Below are positions 7,883 to 14,966 of a stretch of DNA of 41,497 nucleotides, piece after piece. The first letter of the stretch is position 1; each line of letters begins with the position of its first letter. The stretch comes from Lachnospiraceae bacterium (GTDB lineage: Bacteria; Bacillota; Clostridia; Lachnospirales; Lachnospiraceae). The position numbers and the translations under genes were made by a program. The stretch covers positions 1-41,497 of the forward strand of contig CAAGQC010000081.1 of NCBI GenBank assembly GCA_900771995.1, given 5' to 3'. The notes under the pieces are model-generated. The model ran no database searches and was not told the origin of the DNA. It saw only the letters and a list, made by a program, of their open reading frames with translations.

Positions 7883-8089
7883 ATGGCAAAATTATATACA
7901 ATCACTTTAAACGGCGTTACCGAAGAAACTTATAATCAGGCAACCGATTATATCCAGAAAAATGCACTGCGTCTGAACTACCGGCCGGTTGCTTCCACCA
8001 TTGATGTGGAATTTCCGGACACCATTGATCCGGCAAAAGCTCCGGAGCTTGCCGATGCTGTGATCCGTGAGGTGCATCAGAGTCTGTAA
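7883..8089 (+). CDS. Small conserved-looking protein, unknown
   Basis: A 68-residue protein with no recognised family. It has AAAGGATG 7-12 bases before the ATG and a strong terminator straight after the stop, so it is a credible single-gene unit. The predicted pattern is beta (KLYTITLNG), helix (EETYNQATDYIQKNAL), beta (STIDVEF), helix (APELADAVIREVHQSL), a compact alpha/beta fold. No signal peptide or Cys/His cluster. The upstream 120 bases are very A+T-rich. It sits at the left edge of the accessory block. Confidence 0.65.
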   Translation: MAKLYTITLNGVTEETYNQATDYIQKNALRLNYRPVASTIDVEFPDTIDPAKAPELADAVIREVHQSL

Positions 8090-8095
8090 GGAAAA

Positions 8096-8132
8096 GGCCG
8101 CCGGTGTCTGAAACACCGACGGTCTTTTATTT
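8096..8132 (+). terminator. Terminator after the 68-aa gene
   Basis: Stem 8096-8107 with 8113-8124 (11 of 12 pairs), loop CTGAA, then TTTTATTTTATTTT. The T run reaches the stop codon of the convergent MATE gene. Confidence 0.8.
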
Positions 8133-9502
8133 TATTTTATTTTTCCTTTTTGCAGCATTTTTAATGTTTTCCGCACTAATATCAAGCAAAGGAACATTGC
8201 TGCAAAATCCGAAACAGGACCAACAAACAATACTCCGTTCAGTCCCCAAATCAAAGGGAAAACAATTAGCAATGGCAGTTGAAATAAAACCTGACGGCTA
8301 AGAGAAGCAATCGTACCTTCTCTTGCCCTGCCGATAGCTGGAAAGAAATTAGAAACCAATACTGTAATTCCGTTAATCAATGTGCCAAACATAAAGATGC
8401 GTAAATAATTTGTTCCAAATTCTAAATATAACTCATCACCTTTCTGAAAAATTTCCAACAGTTGATGAGGGAATACTTCAAACGTAAAGAGTGCTATGCC
8501 TCCAATTATCAGCATGATTTTTGCTGCATAGTGAAATGCTTCGTTTACCCGGTGATATTTTCCTGCTCCATAATTATATCCAAAAATGGGCTGACAACTT
8601 TGGCTGATGCCTGTAAATGTTGCTGTAAATATAGAATTGATTTTCGTTACGACACCACTTACCGCTATGGGAATATCTCTGCCATAAACAGATTGCTCCC
8701 CATAGAAGCCAAGTATATTATTCATCATAATTTGCACCAGCATAACGGCAATTTGCATCAAACCAGCTGGCAAACCAAGCCCACATACTGCCCGCAGGAT
8801 GGTTCCGTTTAAGGCAAAATATTCTTTTTTCAAATGAACGCTTTTGAATTTTCTGAAATATGCAAGAGAAAAAACAGCGGCGACCATTTGACCGATAATT
8901 GTAGCAAGAGCAGCTCCCTCAATTTCCATATCCAATGTGAAGATGAAAATGGGATCAAGAATAATATTCAGAACGGCTCCAATCATTGTACTTGCCATTG
9001 CATATTTAGGACTGCCATCAGCCCGAATCAGCATGCTGCTTCCGGCTCCAAGTATTTGAAATGGCGCACCAATGGCAATAATCCTTGTGTAAGCCGTAGC
9101 CAGTTCCAGCGTTTCACCTTTTGCCCCAAATAAAACCATGAGTGGGTGCAGAAAAATCAAAGTAACGACCATCAAAATGATACCACTAATAGTTAATGCC
9201 ATTAAACTGTTTCCAACAGCTTTTCCTGCACTTTCATTTTCTCCGGCTCCTTGAAGCAGGCTGAATTTAGAGGAACCACCGCTTCCAATCGTTACATAGA
9301 CCGTAACCATAAGAAGAACAAGGGGGAAAGCTATATTCGTTGCAGCATTTCCTACAGTCCCCAGTTTTTGCCCTACAAAAATTTGATCGGCAATATTGTA
9401 AAGCGAACCAACAAGGTTAGATAAAATTGCTGGCAACGCAAATTTATGAACCAATGTTGGCACCGATGTGTTTTCAAGTAAAGTATTTGTTGAATCTGCC
9501 AT
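8132..9502 (-). CDS. MATE family efflux transporter (second copy, accessory block)
   Basis: A 456-residue, 12-segment MATE protein (PAILSNLVGSLYNIADQIFVGQ near the N terminus; GYNYGAGKYHRVNEA in the middle, typical of NorM/MepA-like proteins). It exports drugs or cationic metabolites by ion antiport. The start at 9502 (MADSTNTLL) has AAAGGA 12 bases upstream; the 9-residue longer version to 9529 lacks a ribosome site. It is transcribed divergently from a TetR-family gene with a palindrome between them, so it is probably repressed by that regulator. Codon use and base composition are A+T-richer than the flanking genes, consistent with acquisition. Confidence 0.9.
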   Translation of the reverse strand: MADSTNTLLENTSVPTLVHKFALPAILSNLVGSLYNIADQIFVGQKLGTVGNAATNIAFPLVLLMVTVYVTIGSGGSSKFSLLQGAGENESAGKAVGNSLMALTISGIILMVVTLIFLHPLMVLFGAKGETLELATAYTRIIAIGAPFQILGAGSSMLIRADGSPKYAMASTMIGAVLNIILDPIFIFTLDMEIEGAALATIIGQMVAAVFSLAYFRKFKSVHLKKEYFALNGTILRAVCGLGLPAGLMQIAVMLVQIMMNNILGFYGEQSVYGRDIPIAVSGVVTKINSIFTATFTGISQSCQPIFGYNYGAGKYHRVNEAFHYAAKIMLIIGGIALFTFEVFPHQLLEIFQKGDELYLEFGTNYLRIFMFGTLINGITVLVSNFFPAIGRAREGTIASLSRQVLFQLPLLIVFPLIWGLNGVLFVGPVSDFAAMFLCLILVRKTLKMLQKGKIK

Positions 9503-9576
9503 AATAAAAACGTATCCTTTCTCACACATGATATTGTACTTTTGCCCTGTGTGTATCTTGCATTCTTCATCTTATC

Positions 9577-9598
9577 ATTGTATTATTTGAGCTACAAT
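9577..9598. promoter_or_regulatory. Candidate TetR operator between MATE and tetR genes
   Basis: Perfect inverted repeat ATTGTA (9577-9582) and TACAAT (9593-9598) with a 10-base spacer. On minus, TTGTAG-17-TAAGAT, a plausible MATE promoter, overlaps it, so binding would block transcription. Confidence 0.5.
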
Positions 9599-9645
9599 CA
9601 TCAATATTTGTACTTGTGTTGAAATAATAAAAGGGGCGATAAAAA

Positions 9646-10230
9646 CTGAACACAAAAAATAATCAAAGATACAGAAATATGGATATTTGCATGAAGGCAG
9701 CCATGCTGGAACTTATGCAGAAAATACCTTTTGAAAAAATAACAGTAAAGAGCATCTGTCAACGTGCCGGGGTAAATCGTGGAACTTTTTATTCTCACTA
9801 TACAGATATGGAAGGAATGATGAACGACCTCGAGGACTACCTAAGCGGGGAGTTACTTCAAGTTGTAGAAGAATGGCTTCAGCACAATGGAAGTCAATCC
9901 ATTTTTCTTCCCTATCTGCGTTATATTAAAGAACACCAATATGTTTATCAAGTAACATTATCCAATCGAAAAGCACTGCCTATCAAAAAGAGTTTCCAGC
10001 CTTTGTTAGAACACCTTATCTTCCCCCTCTGCCGTACAGCACAAATAACCGATGAGGAAGAGTTGATTTACTATAATGTCTATTTCCAATCCGGAATCAC
10101 CATGGTATTAAAATGCTGGATTGAAAACGGATGCAAAAAAAGCGACGAGGAAATGAATGTAATTCTCATGAATTGTGTTCCTATGATTTCTGAATGTCAA
10201 CGAATAATAGATGTTTCCGAAAATATTTAA
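9646..10230 (+). CDS. TetR/AcrR family regulator of the adjacent MATE pump
   Basis: A TetR-type helix-turn-helix covers about residues 15-60 (KITVKSICQRAGVNRGTFYSHY), followed by a ligand domain of the kind found in Clostridia TetR-like proteins. The length is 194 residues if translation begins at CTG 9646. That start has AGGGGCG 9 bases upstream and gives the N terminus M-NTKNNQRYRN, a pattern I know from this subfamily. The first ATG (9679) has no ribosome site and would cut this segment; a stop lies two codons before CTG. It is divergent from the MATE gene and probably its repressor. A weak hairpin (ATACCA/TGGTAT, 10256-10287) follows the stop. Confidence 0.85.
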   Translation: MNTKNNQRYRNMDICMKAAMLELMQKIPFEKITVKSICQRAGVNRGTFYSHYTDMEGMMNDLEDYLSGELLQVVEEWLQHNGSQSIFLPYLRYIKEHQYVYQVTLSNRKALPIKKSFQPLLEHLIFPLCRTAQITDEEELIYYNVYFQSGITMVLKCWIENGCKKSDEEMNVILMNCVPMISECQRIIDVSENI

Positions 10231-10289
10231 TAATTGCATCAAAACGGCTTGCCCCATACCATTTCTAAAAAGTATCTGGTGTGGTATCT

Positions 10290-10376
10290 TTAACTATGGG
10301 AAACTCCATTCTCCCATTTGTTTACAGCCGGTGTTGTCACGCCTAATCTGTTTGCCATCTCCTTTCGATTTTTGGT
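10290..10376 (-). pseudogene. Fragment of an XRE/Cro-type HTH regulator gene
   Basis: On minus the bases encode KNRKEMANRLGVTTPAV followed by NKWENGVSHS and a stop. This matches helices 2-3 of HTH_3 proteins (LAxxLGVTxxAVxKWExG). There is no upstream helix 1 and no downstream domain; the frame runs into the ATPase terminator. It is a remnant, between the convergent TetR and ATPase genes. Confidence 0.6.
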
Positions 10377-10411
10377 AAAAAAAGAACGCCCACCTTGTAA
10401 AAGTGAGCGTT
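10376..10411 (-). terminator. Terminator of the AAA_14 ATPase gene
   Basis: On minus AACGCTCAC pairs with GTGGGCGTT (10385-10411 region) and is followed by a run of seven T. It lies 26 bases after the ATPase stop. Confidence 0.8.
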
Positions 10412-10436
10412 ACGGATTGCGTTATTCGTTTCAATA

Positions 10437-11732
10437 TTAGATACAAAATGCGGCGTAAAGAGGAACAATCTTTTTGTTATCCTCAAAGCCGAAGTTCTTT
10501 GCGGAGAGTTTGATAGCATAGTCGGGCTTATAAGTTTCCATATAGACCTTTAAGCTCTTGGCTCTGGTGTTGTCGGCAGATTTGACCTCAATGGGTATCA
10601 GCTTGCCCTCACGCTGAATGACAAAGTCAATCTCAGCTCCACGCTCAGACTCCCAGTAGTAGGTCTGATACCCATTTATGGTAAGCTGCACATTGACATA
10701 GTTTTCTGCCATACCTCCTTTGAAGTCGTTAATTTCCTCAACCATATAGAGAATATCATTCGCCGCTAAATCCTTTTTGGCGCAAAGCAATCCCAAATCG
10801 GATACATAGATTTTAAAAGCGTCAATATCACGGTAGTTTTCAAGGGGCTTTTTTATCTGTTCCACTTTGTAAACCCGTGACACAATACCCGACAGGCAAA
10901 GCCATTCGATTGCATTTTCAAACTCGGAAGCCCTGCCGCCTTTTTTTATCAACTTGTACTGAAAACGGGTGTTTTTCTTGGAAAGCTGCACTGTAATGTT
11001 ATCATAAGCAAGCCTTGTTTTTTTGATTTCATTCAGATTATTGTACTTGCTCATATCATTGAGATAGCTCGCCAAAATCGTGTCCTGCGTGTGCCGCACG
11101 AGAATATAATCCTTTGTTTCCGCAAACTGCATGACACATTCGGGCATACCGCCGACAATAAGATATTGACGGTATAGCTGCATTGCCGCATCGTGCAGAG
11201 CAGACGGCATAGGCGTATCTGTCTGAAAGCTCTTTTTGATTTGTTCCACCAGAGCGTCCTCACCTAATGCTACCATAAATTCCTCCATATCCATAGGGTA
11301 AAGGGTTTTCATATCCACCTTGCCCACGGGGAAAGAGAACTTGGCTCTGTTGACCGCAACACCGAGCAGACTACCCGCCACGATGATATGGTAATCGGGG
11401 GCGTCCTCACAAAAGTATTTCAGCGAAGTCAACGCCCTTTCGCAGAGCTGTACCTCGTCAAAGACAATCAGCGTCTTTTCCCGAACAATGGTCTGCCCTG
11501 CGATATGGGATAAAATCGGTATCAAATAATCGGGGCTGATATTTTCCTCAAAGGTTTCATTTAGCTTTGGGTTTGTTTCAAAATTGAAATACGCCACATT
11601 CTCATAGTGGATACGCCCAAACTCCAGAATAGAATAGGTCTTGCCGACCTGCCTTGCTCCCTGCAAAATTAGGGGTTTGCGGTGTTCGTTTTCTTTCCAC
11701 GCTTCTAAAAAGCTCATTATTTTTCGATACAT
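10437..11732 (-). CDS. AAA_14 / DUF4143 ATP-binding protein
   Basis: A 431-residue protein with an N-terminal AAA_14 ATPase domain: Walker A GARQVGKT about residue 25, Walker B TLIVFDEVQ about 88. A C-terminal DUF4143 region carries a PD-(D/E)XK-like pattern (GAEIDFVI then IPIEVKS, about residues 372-392). These solitary proteins are widespread in Clostridia accessory DNA; their biological role is not settled. The start at 11732 has AAGGAGG upstream and an extended -10 (TGCTATACT). Complete and apparently intact. It sits among conjugation remnants with A+T-rich composition, so it is probably cargo of the former element. Confidence 0.88.
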   Translation of the reverse strand: MYRKIMSFLEAWKENEHRKPLILQGARQVGKTYSILEFGRIHYENVAYFNFETNPKLNETFEENISPDYLIPILSHIAGQTIVREKTLIVFDEVQLCERALTSLKYFCEDAPDYHIIVAGSLLGVAVNRAKFSFPVGKVDMKTLYPMDMEEFMVALGEDALVEQIKKSFQTDTPMPSALHDAAMQLYRQYLIVGGMPECVMQFAETKDYILVRHTQDTILASYLNDMSKYNNLNEIKKTRLAYDNITVQLSKKNTRFQYKLIKKGGRASEFENAIEWLCLSGIVSRVYKVEQIKKPLENYRDIDAFKIYVSDLGLLCAKKDLAANDILYMVEEINDFKGGMAENYVNVQLTINGYQTYYWESERGAEIDFVIQREGKLIPIEVKSADNTRAKSLKVYMETYKPDYAIKLSAKNFGFEDNKKIVPLYAAFCI

Positions 11733-11875
11733 ATTCAGGCCTCCTTAAGGTGCTGATTACAGTATAGCACATATTCATGTAAATATCATTGATTTTTTCT
11801 TGAATCATCACATTATATTACACGAATATTTTGTGTACTGGTTTAGATTTCGACACGAACACCGCATTTTCTTCA

Positions 11876-12151
11876 TTAAACCTCCCCGAATTTGGTTGTC
11901 ATCAGCTTATACAACTCGGTATTGCGTGGGAACTTGTTGACAAACGGCACAAGGGAGCTGCCGACTTTTAATAATCCCTGTCCTGCACCGACATTCGTGA
12001 TATAGCTCATCTGAAGGTCGGAGATGTTAAGGAGCTTGGCAGCTTTCTTTGCTGTCTTTTTTGCCAGCTTCTTTCCTGCCTCTACCTTCTTGATATCATC
12101 CACCTTTTTTATCTTCAATGTCCTCACCTTCTTTCTACATCCATTACCCAA
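11876..12151 (-). pseudogene. Remnant: C terminus of a VirB4/TraE-type conjugation ATPase
   Basis: A 91-codon frame. The last ~50 residues (NISDLQMSYITNVGAGQG, then KVGSSLVPFVNKFPRNTELY and LMTTK) match the extreme C terminus of VirB4-like ATPases of Clostridia integrative elements. Those proteins are about 800 residues, so nearly all, including Walker motifs, is missing. The first ~40 residues are a Lys/Ala-rich stretch from a different source or from drifted sequence. A TTG start near residue 12 after AGGTGAGG is also possible. It shows that an integrative conjugative element was once here. Confidence 0.6.
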
Positions 12152-12158
12152 AAATGGG

Positions 12159-12196
12159 TAAAAAAATAGCCATCTGGATTATTAGTCCAAATGGCT
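12159..12196 (-). terminator. Terminator of the PBECR4 gene
   Basis: On minus AGCCATTTGGA (12186-12196) pairs with TCCAGATGGCT (12168-12178), followed by ATTTTTTT. It lies 12 bases after the PBECR4 stop. Confidence 0.8.
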
Positions 12197-12207
12197 TATG
12201 TAAAAAT

Positions 12208-12777
12208 TTATTTTATTCTATTGTAAAGAACTGTCTCTTTTCCGGTTGATAAATCAATCTTTTTCTTATAAAGAAGTGTCCACGATGCTTGATTTTTTGA
12301 ATAATCCATCTTTTCCTCTGGAAAAAACGAACGGCAGAAATAATTATCTCCTTCATCATTAGATAAAAACAAGAACAGATTTCTGCTCTCCATATTGTTT
12401 TCCATAAGATAATCAGCCTCGATCATTGAATACATATTTGCTTTCTTATTATACTTAAACACAGTATCATTACTATCAATCATTTGTTCAAGCAATGGCA
12501 GGAAATGAACTCTTTGCTCTATCTTATTATAAAAATCTGATGACTCTATTTTTTCAATTGTAATTGTTCCATCTGCTATCTCATCAAATACTCTGCCTCT
12601 GTCTCGGCTCAATTCAGGTCTGTCTGCGAGATACTGTAGTCCCATAAGATGAAAACAATCTTTTTTATCAAATGCGATTCTTAATGTAACTGAAACACCT
12701 TTTCTCCCTAGCACAAGCTCATATTCGGTTGATAATAGCGGAATAAATGCATTTATGCAATCTAAAACATTCCTCAT
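12208..12777 (-). CDS. PBECR4-like domain protein (possible nuclease/toxin-type)
   Basis: A 189-residue protein whose N-terminal half (FIPLLSTEYELVLGRKG then FDKKDCFHLMGLQYL) resembles PBECR4, a domain named for phage and conjugative proteins related to Barnase-EndoU-ColicinE5-RelE nucleases. The C-terminal half ends with a strand-rich segment (LFLFLSNDEGDNYFCRSFFP). Such proteins are common cargo of Clostridia conjugative elements. Catalytic activity is not demonstrable from sequence. The ATG at 12777 has GTGGAG 9 bases upstream. A structured leader or micro-ORF lies just before it and a terminator just after, so it is a self-contained unit. No obvious antitoxin gene is adjacent. Confidence 0.7.
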   Translation of the reverse strand: MRNVLDCINAFIPLLSTEYELVLGRKGVSVTLRIAFDKKDCFHLMGLQYLADRPELSRDRGRVFDEIADGTITIEKIESSDFYNKIEQRVHFLPLLEQMIDSNDTVFKYNKKANMYSMIEADYLMENNMESRNLFLFLSNDEGDNYFCRSFFPEEKMDYSKNQASWTLLYKKKIDLSTGKETVLYNRIK

Positions 12778-12789
12778 TACAGTTCTCCA

Positions 12790-12951
12790 CTACATCCTTA
12801 GATTAAGAAAGGCTCTGCATAAGCAGAGCCCTTCTAACATTTTCTTTCGAGGATTAACCTCTAGCCAGATTGTGGTAAATGTCAAACCCTTATAAAGCTC
12901 ATAAGGCACTGCTCTCTGGCACAACACCTTACTTTGCCGCTTGGCAGACAC
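12790..12951 (-). CDS. Possible 53-aa micro-ORF inside structured leader
   Basis: An open frame from GTG 12951 to TAG 12790 encodes 53 residues, including YKGLTFTTIWLEVNPRKK and a Cys-rich end (GLCLCRAFLNLRM). It ends 12 bases before the PBECR4 start. The same bases form hairpins: TGCC-AAGC-GGCA, CCTTAT-N7-ATAAGG, GAGG-TTAAT-CCTC and the GGCTCTGC stem. The signal could therefore be an RNA rather than a protein; there is no strong ribosome site at the GTG. Confidence 0.3.
   Translation of the reverse strand: MSAKRQSKVLCQRAVPYELYKGLTFTTIWLEVNPRKKMLEGLCLCRAFLNLRM
12801..12830 (-). terminator. Hairpin with T-rich tail upstream of PBECR4 gene
   Basis: Perfect 8-bp stem GGCTCTGC/GCAGAGCC (12811-12818, 12823-12830), loop of four, followed on minus by TTTCTTAATC. 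Located between the predicted promoter and the PBECR4 start, so it could attenuate. Confidence 0.5.
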
Positions 12952-12971
12952 TCAAGTTGCCTGTCTTTGAT

Positions 12972-13003
12972 ATTATATTACCTGTCATATGAAAATATGT
13001 CAA
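12972..13003 (-). promoter_or_regulatory. Promoter for the PBECR4 leader transcript
   Basis: On minus TTGACA (12998-13003), then 17 bases to TAATAT (12975-12980), overlapping TATAAT at 20 bases (12972-12977). It predicts a leader of about 185 bases before the PBECR4 start. The remaining gap to 13084 shows nothing else. Confidence 0.5.
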
Positions 13004-13084
13004 TCCAAAATTCATGACTTCATAAAGAATTAACATTTTTCATTTTCATGCTTCTTTTGCTCAATGATTTCGTGGATATTGGTA

Positions 13085-14542
13085 TTATATAACCCGAATC
13101 TTTTTCGAGTCGACCTCTCCCTTGGAAAGCAAGACAACCGTCTCCACATTCGCTGTCCACGGGAACTGATCCACAGCCACGGCCTTGTCCACGCGGTAGC
13201 CGTTCTCCAGGAATACTTCCAAATCCCGCACGAGGCTGGTGGGTTTGCAGGAGATGTAGACGATGTGGTCCACGCCGTAGGCGATGATCTTCGGCAGTGC
13301 CTTGGGGTGGATGCCGTCTCTGGGGGGATCTAAAATGATCATGTCCGGCTTCTCTTCCACTTCGTCCAGTACTTTCAGCACATCTCCGGCGATGAACTCG
13401 CAGTTATCCAGTCCGTTGGCGGCGGCGTTCTTCTTCGCTGCCTCCACGGCTTCCTCCACAATCTCCACACCGATGACTTTCCCGGCGGCCGGTGCCATAA
13501 GCTGTGCAATGGTGCCGGTGCCACTGTAGAGGTCGAATACGGTCTTGTCGCTGCCACCCAGATCTCCCACATAGTCTCTGGCCGTCTGGTACAGCACCTC
13601 CGCGCTGTAAGAGTTAGTCTGGAAAAAAGAAAACGTGGAGATCTTGAACTTCAATCCCAGCAGTTCCTCATAAAAATATTCCTGCCCATATAACAACTCC
13701 GTATGATCACTCTGCACCACATCTGCAATGGAATCATTGGTGATATGTAAGATTCCCGCAAATTTTCCGGAAAGCTGCCCCTCCTGTTCCAGGGAAAGTA
13801 AAAGATCCCGGAATCCTGCGATCAGCATATTCACATCTAACGCGCTGTCTGCAGCAGCCTCTTCTCCCTGCCATGGACTCTGGGAAGTCGTCACCAGTGC
13901 CACCAGGATCTCTCCGGTGCGGGATGCCTTACGCACCAGCAGATGACGCAAAAATCCCTCATGACTCATTCTGTGGAAAAAACTTACCTTCGCCTGTGCA
14001 AAATAATCTCTCACTGCCTGCAGGATCAGACGGTAGTCCGCATCCACGATCTCACAGTCTGCTACCGTCACAATGTCGTAAAAGCTGCCTCTCTTGTGCA
14101 TGCCCAGCGCCAGCGGGCCGTCCTTGTACTCATCCCCGAAGGAAAATTCCATCTTGTTGCGGTATTCATAGGCCCTCGGGCTGCCTTTGATGCCTTCAAA
14201 TGTCCAGGATTCCTCCTGTCTGTCAAGCACATTGTCCAGAAGCCTCTTTACCTGTTCTTCTTTGACCTTCAGCTGTTCCTCATAGGGAAGGGACAGATAG
14301 GTACATCCGCCACACAACCCAAAAAGGGAACACGTCCGGCCGGTTTCCAGAGGTGACTTTTCCGTCACCTCCAGAAGCCTTCCTTCCGCCTTCCCTTTGC
14401 GTACTTTATTCACCGAGAACCTGACTTTCTGTCCGGGCAGGCTGTTCTTGACTACGGCAGTCTCATCTCCCACACAGACGATCCCTTTGTTGGGAAAATC
14501 GACCCTTACAACAGATCCTTCATATACCTGTCCTTTTTTCAT
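13085..14542 (-). CDS. rlmD: 23S rRNA (uracil-C5)-methyltransferase, RlmD/RumA family
   Basis: A 485-residue SAM-dependent methyltransferase making m5U in 23S rRNA. Order: TRAM/OB domain (1-60), Cys cluster CSLFGLCGGC (about 72-81) for a 4Fe-4S centre, then the methyltransferase fold with DLYSGTGTIA (SAM site), DPPRDG and the nucleophile loop YISCKPTSLVRDL, and VETVVLL with the general-base Glu. After that the protein reads SKGEVDSKKIRV and stops at ATA-TAA. In Lachnospiraceae relatives I recall a longer tail after this point, so the 3' end may have been changed by the adjacent accessory block. It starts 3 bases after the upstream small membrane gene. Confidence 0.88.
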   Translation of the reverse strand: MKKGQVYEGSVVRVDFPNKGIVCVGDETAVVKNSLPGQKVRFSVNKVRKGKAEGRLLEVTEKSPLETGRTCSLFGLCGGCTYLSLPYEEQLKVKEEQVKRLLDNVLDRQEESWTFEGIKGSPRAYEYRNKMEFSFGDEYKDGPLALGMHKRGSFYDIVTVADCEIVDADYRLILQAVRDYFAQAKVSFFHRMSHEGFLRHLLVRKASRTGEILVALVTTSQSPWQGEEAAADSALDVNMLIAGFRDLLLSLEQEGQLSGKFAGILHITNDSIADVVQSDHTELLYGQEYFYEELLGLKFKISTFSFFQTNSYSAEVLYQTARDYVGDLGGSDKTVFDLYSGTGTIAQLMAPAAGKVIGVEIVEEAVEAAKKNAAANGLDNCEFIAGDVLKVLDEVEEKPDMIILDPPRDGIHPKALPKIIAYGVDHIVYISCKPTSLVRDLEVFLENGYRVDKAVAVDQFPWTANVETVVLLSKGEVDSKKIRVI

Positions 14543-14545
14543 GGA

Positions 14546-14845
14546 TTAGTTCTCTCCTTCATCCTCGAAGAAGTCGTCATCATCCTCTTCCACATCATCT
14601 GCTTCGTCTTCGAAATCATCCTCGAAGTCTTCCAGATAATCCTGTGCAAAGAAGAAACGATATACCACATAAGCCACTGCTGCAACAGCCGCTACGGCAC
14701 CGATGATGGCCAGTACCCACAGCAGAACATTGCGCTCCTTCTTCTCTTCCACTTCCTTGCCCAGAAGCTTATTGATTTTCTTCAGCTCACTGATCTTCAA
14801 CTCGTTCAATTTGTCAAGGTCTACCAGATTTTCAATTCTGTTCAT
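14546..14845 (-). CDS. Small single-pass membrane protein with acidic tail
   Basis: A 99-residue protein: an N-terminal Lys/Glu/Leu helix (about 1-40), one membrane segment (NVLLWVLAIIGAVAAVAAVA, then YVVYRFF), and a C-terminal tail of about 30 residues made almost entirely of Asp, Glu and Phe. I do not recognise a named family. The start at 14845 (MNRIENLV) has GGCAGG upstream; an earlier Met at 14869 lacks spacing. It ends 3 bases before rlmD and is probably co-transcribed with it. Confidence 0.75.
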   Translation of the reverse strand: MNRIENLVDLDKLNELKISELKKINKLLGKEVEEKKERNVLLWVLAIIGAVAAVAAVAYVVYRFFFAQDYLEDFEDDFEDEADDVEEDDDDFFEDEGEN

Positions 14846-14966
14846 ATTATTTACCTGCCTTTCCGGCATCCAGATGCTTTTTCCGGATGCGAAGCAATTA
14901 TTTTCATTCCTTTATATCATACCATGTTTCTGTGAAAAATACTATACTCCCGGATCAATTTTCACA

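Noticed and set aside
10256..10290. Terminator of the TetR gene
   Set aside because: ATACCA/TGGTAT pairs over a long loop with a short T run; too weak to call.
8090..13110. Direct repeats (att sites) flanking the accessory block
   Set aside because: No copy of the 13091-13108 core was found by eye near the left edge; the boundary remains inferred.
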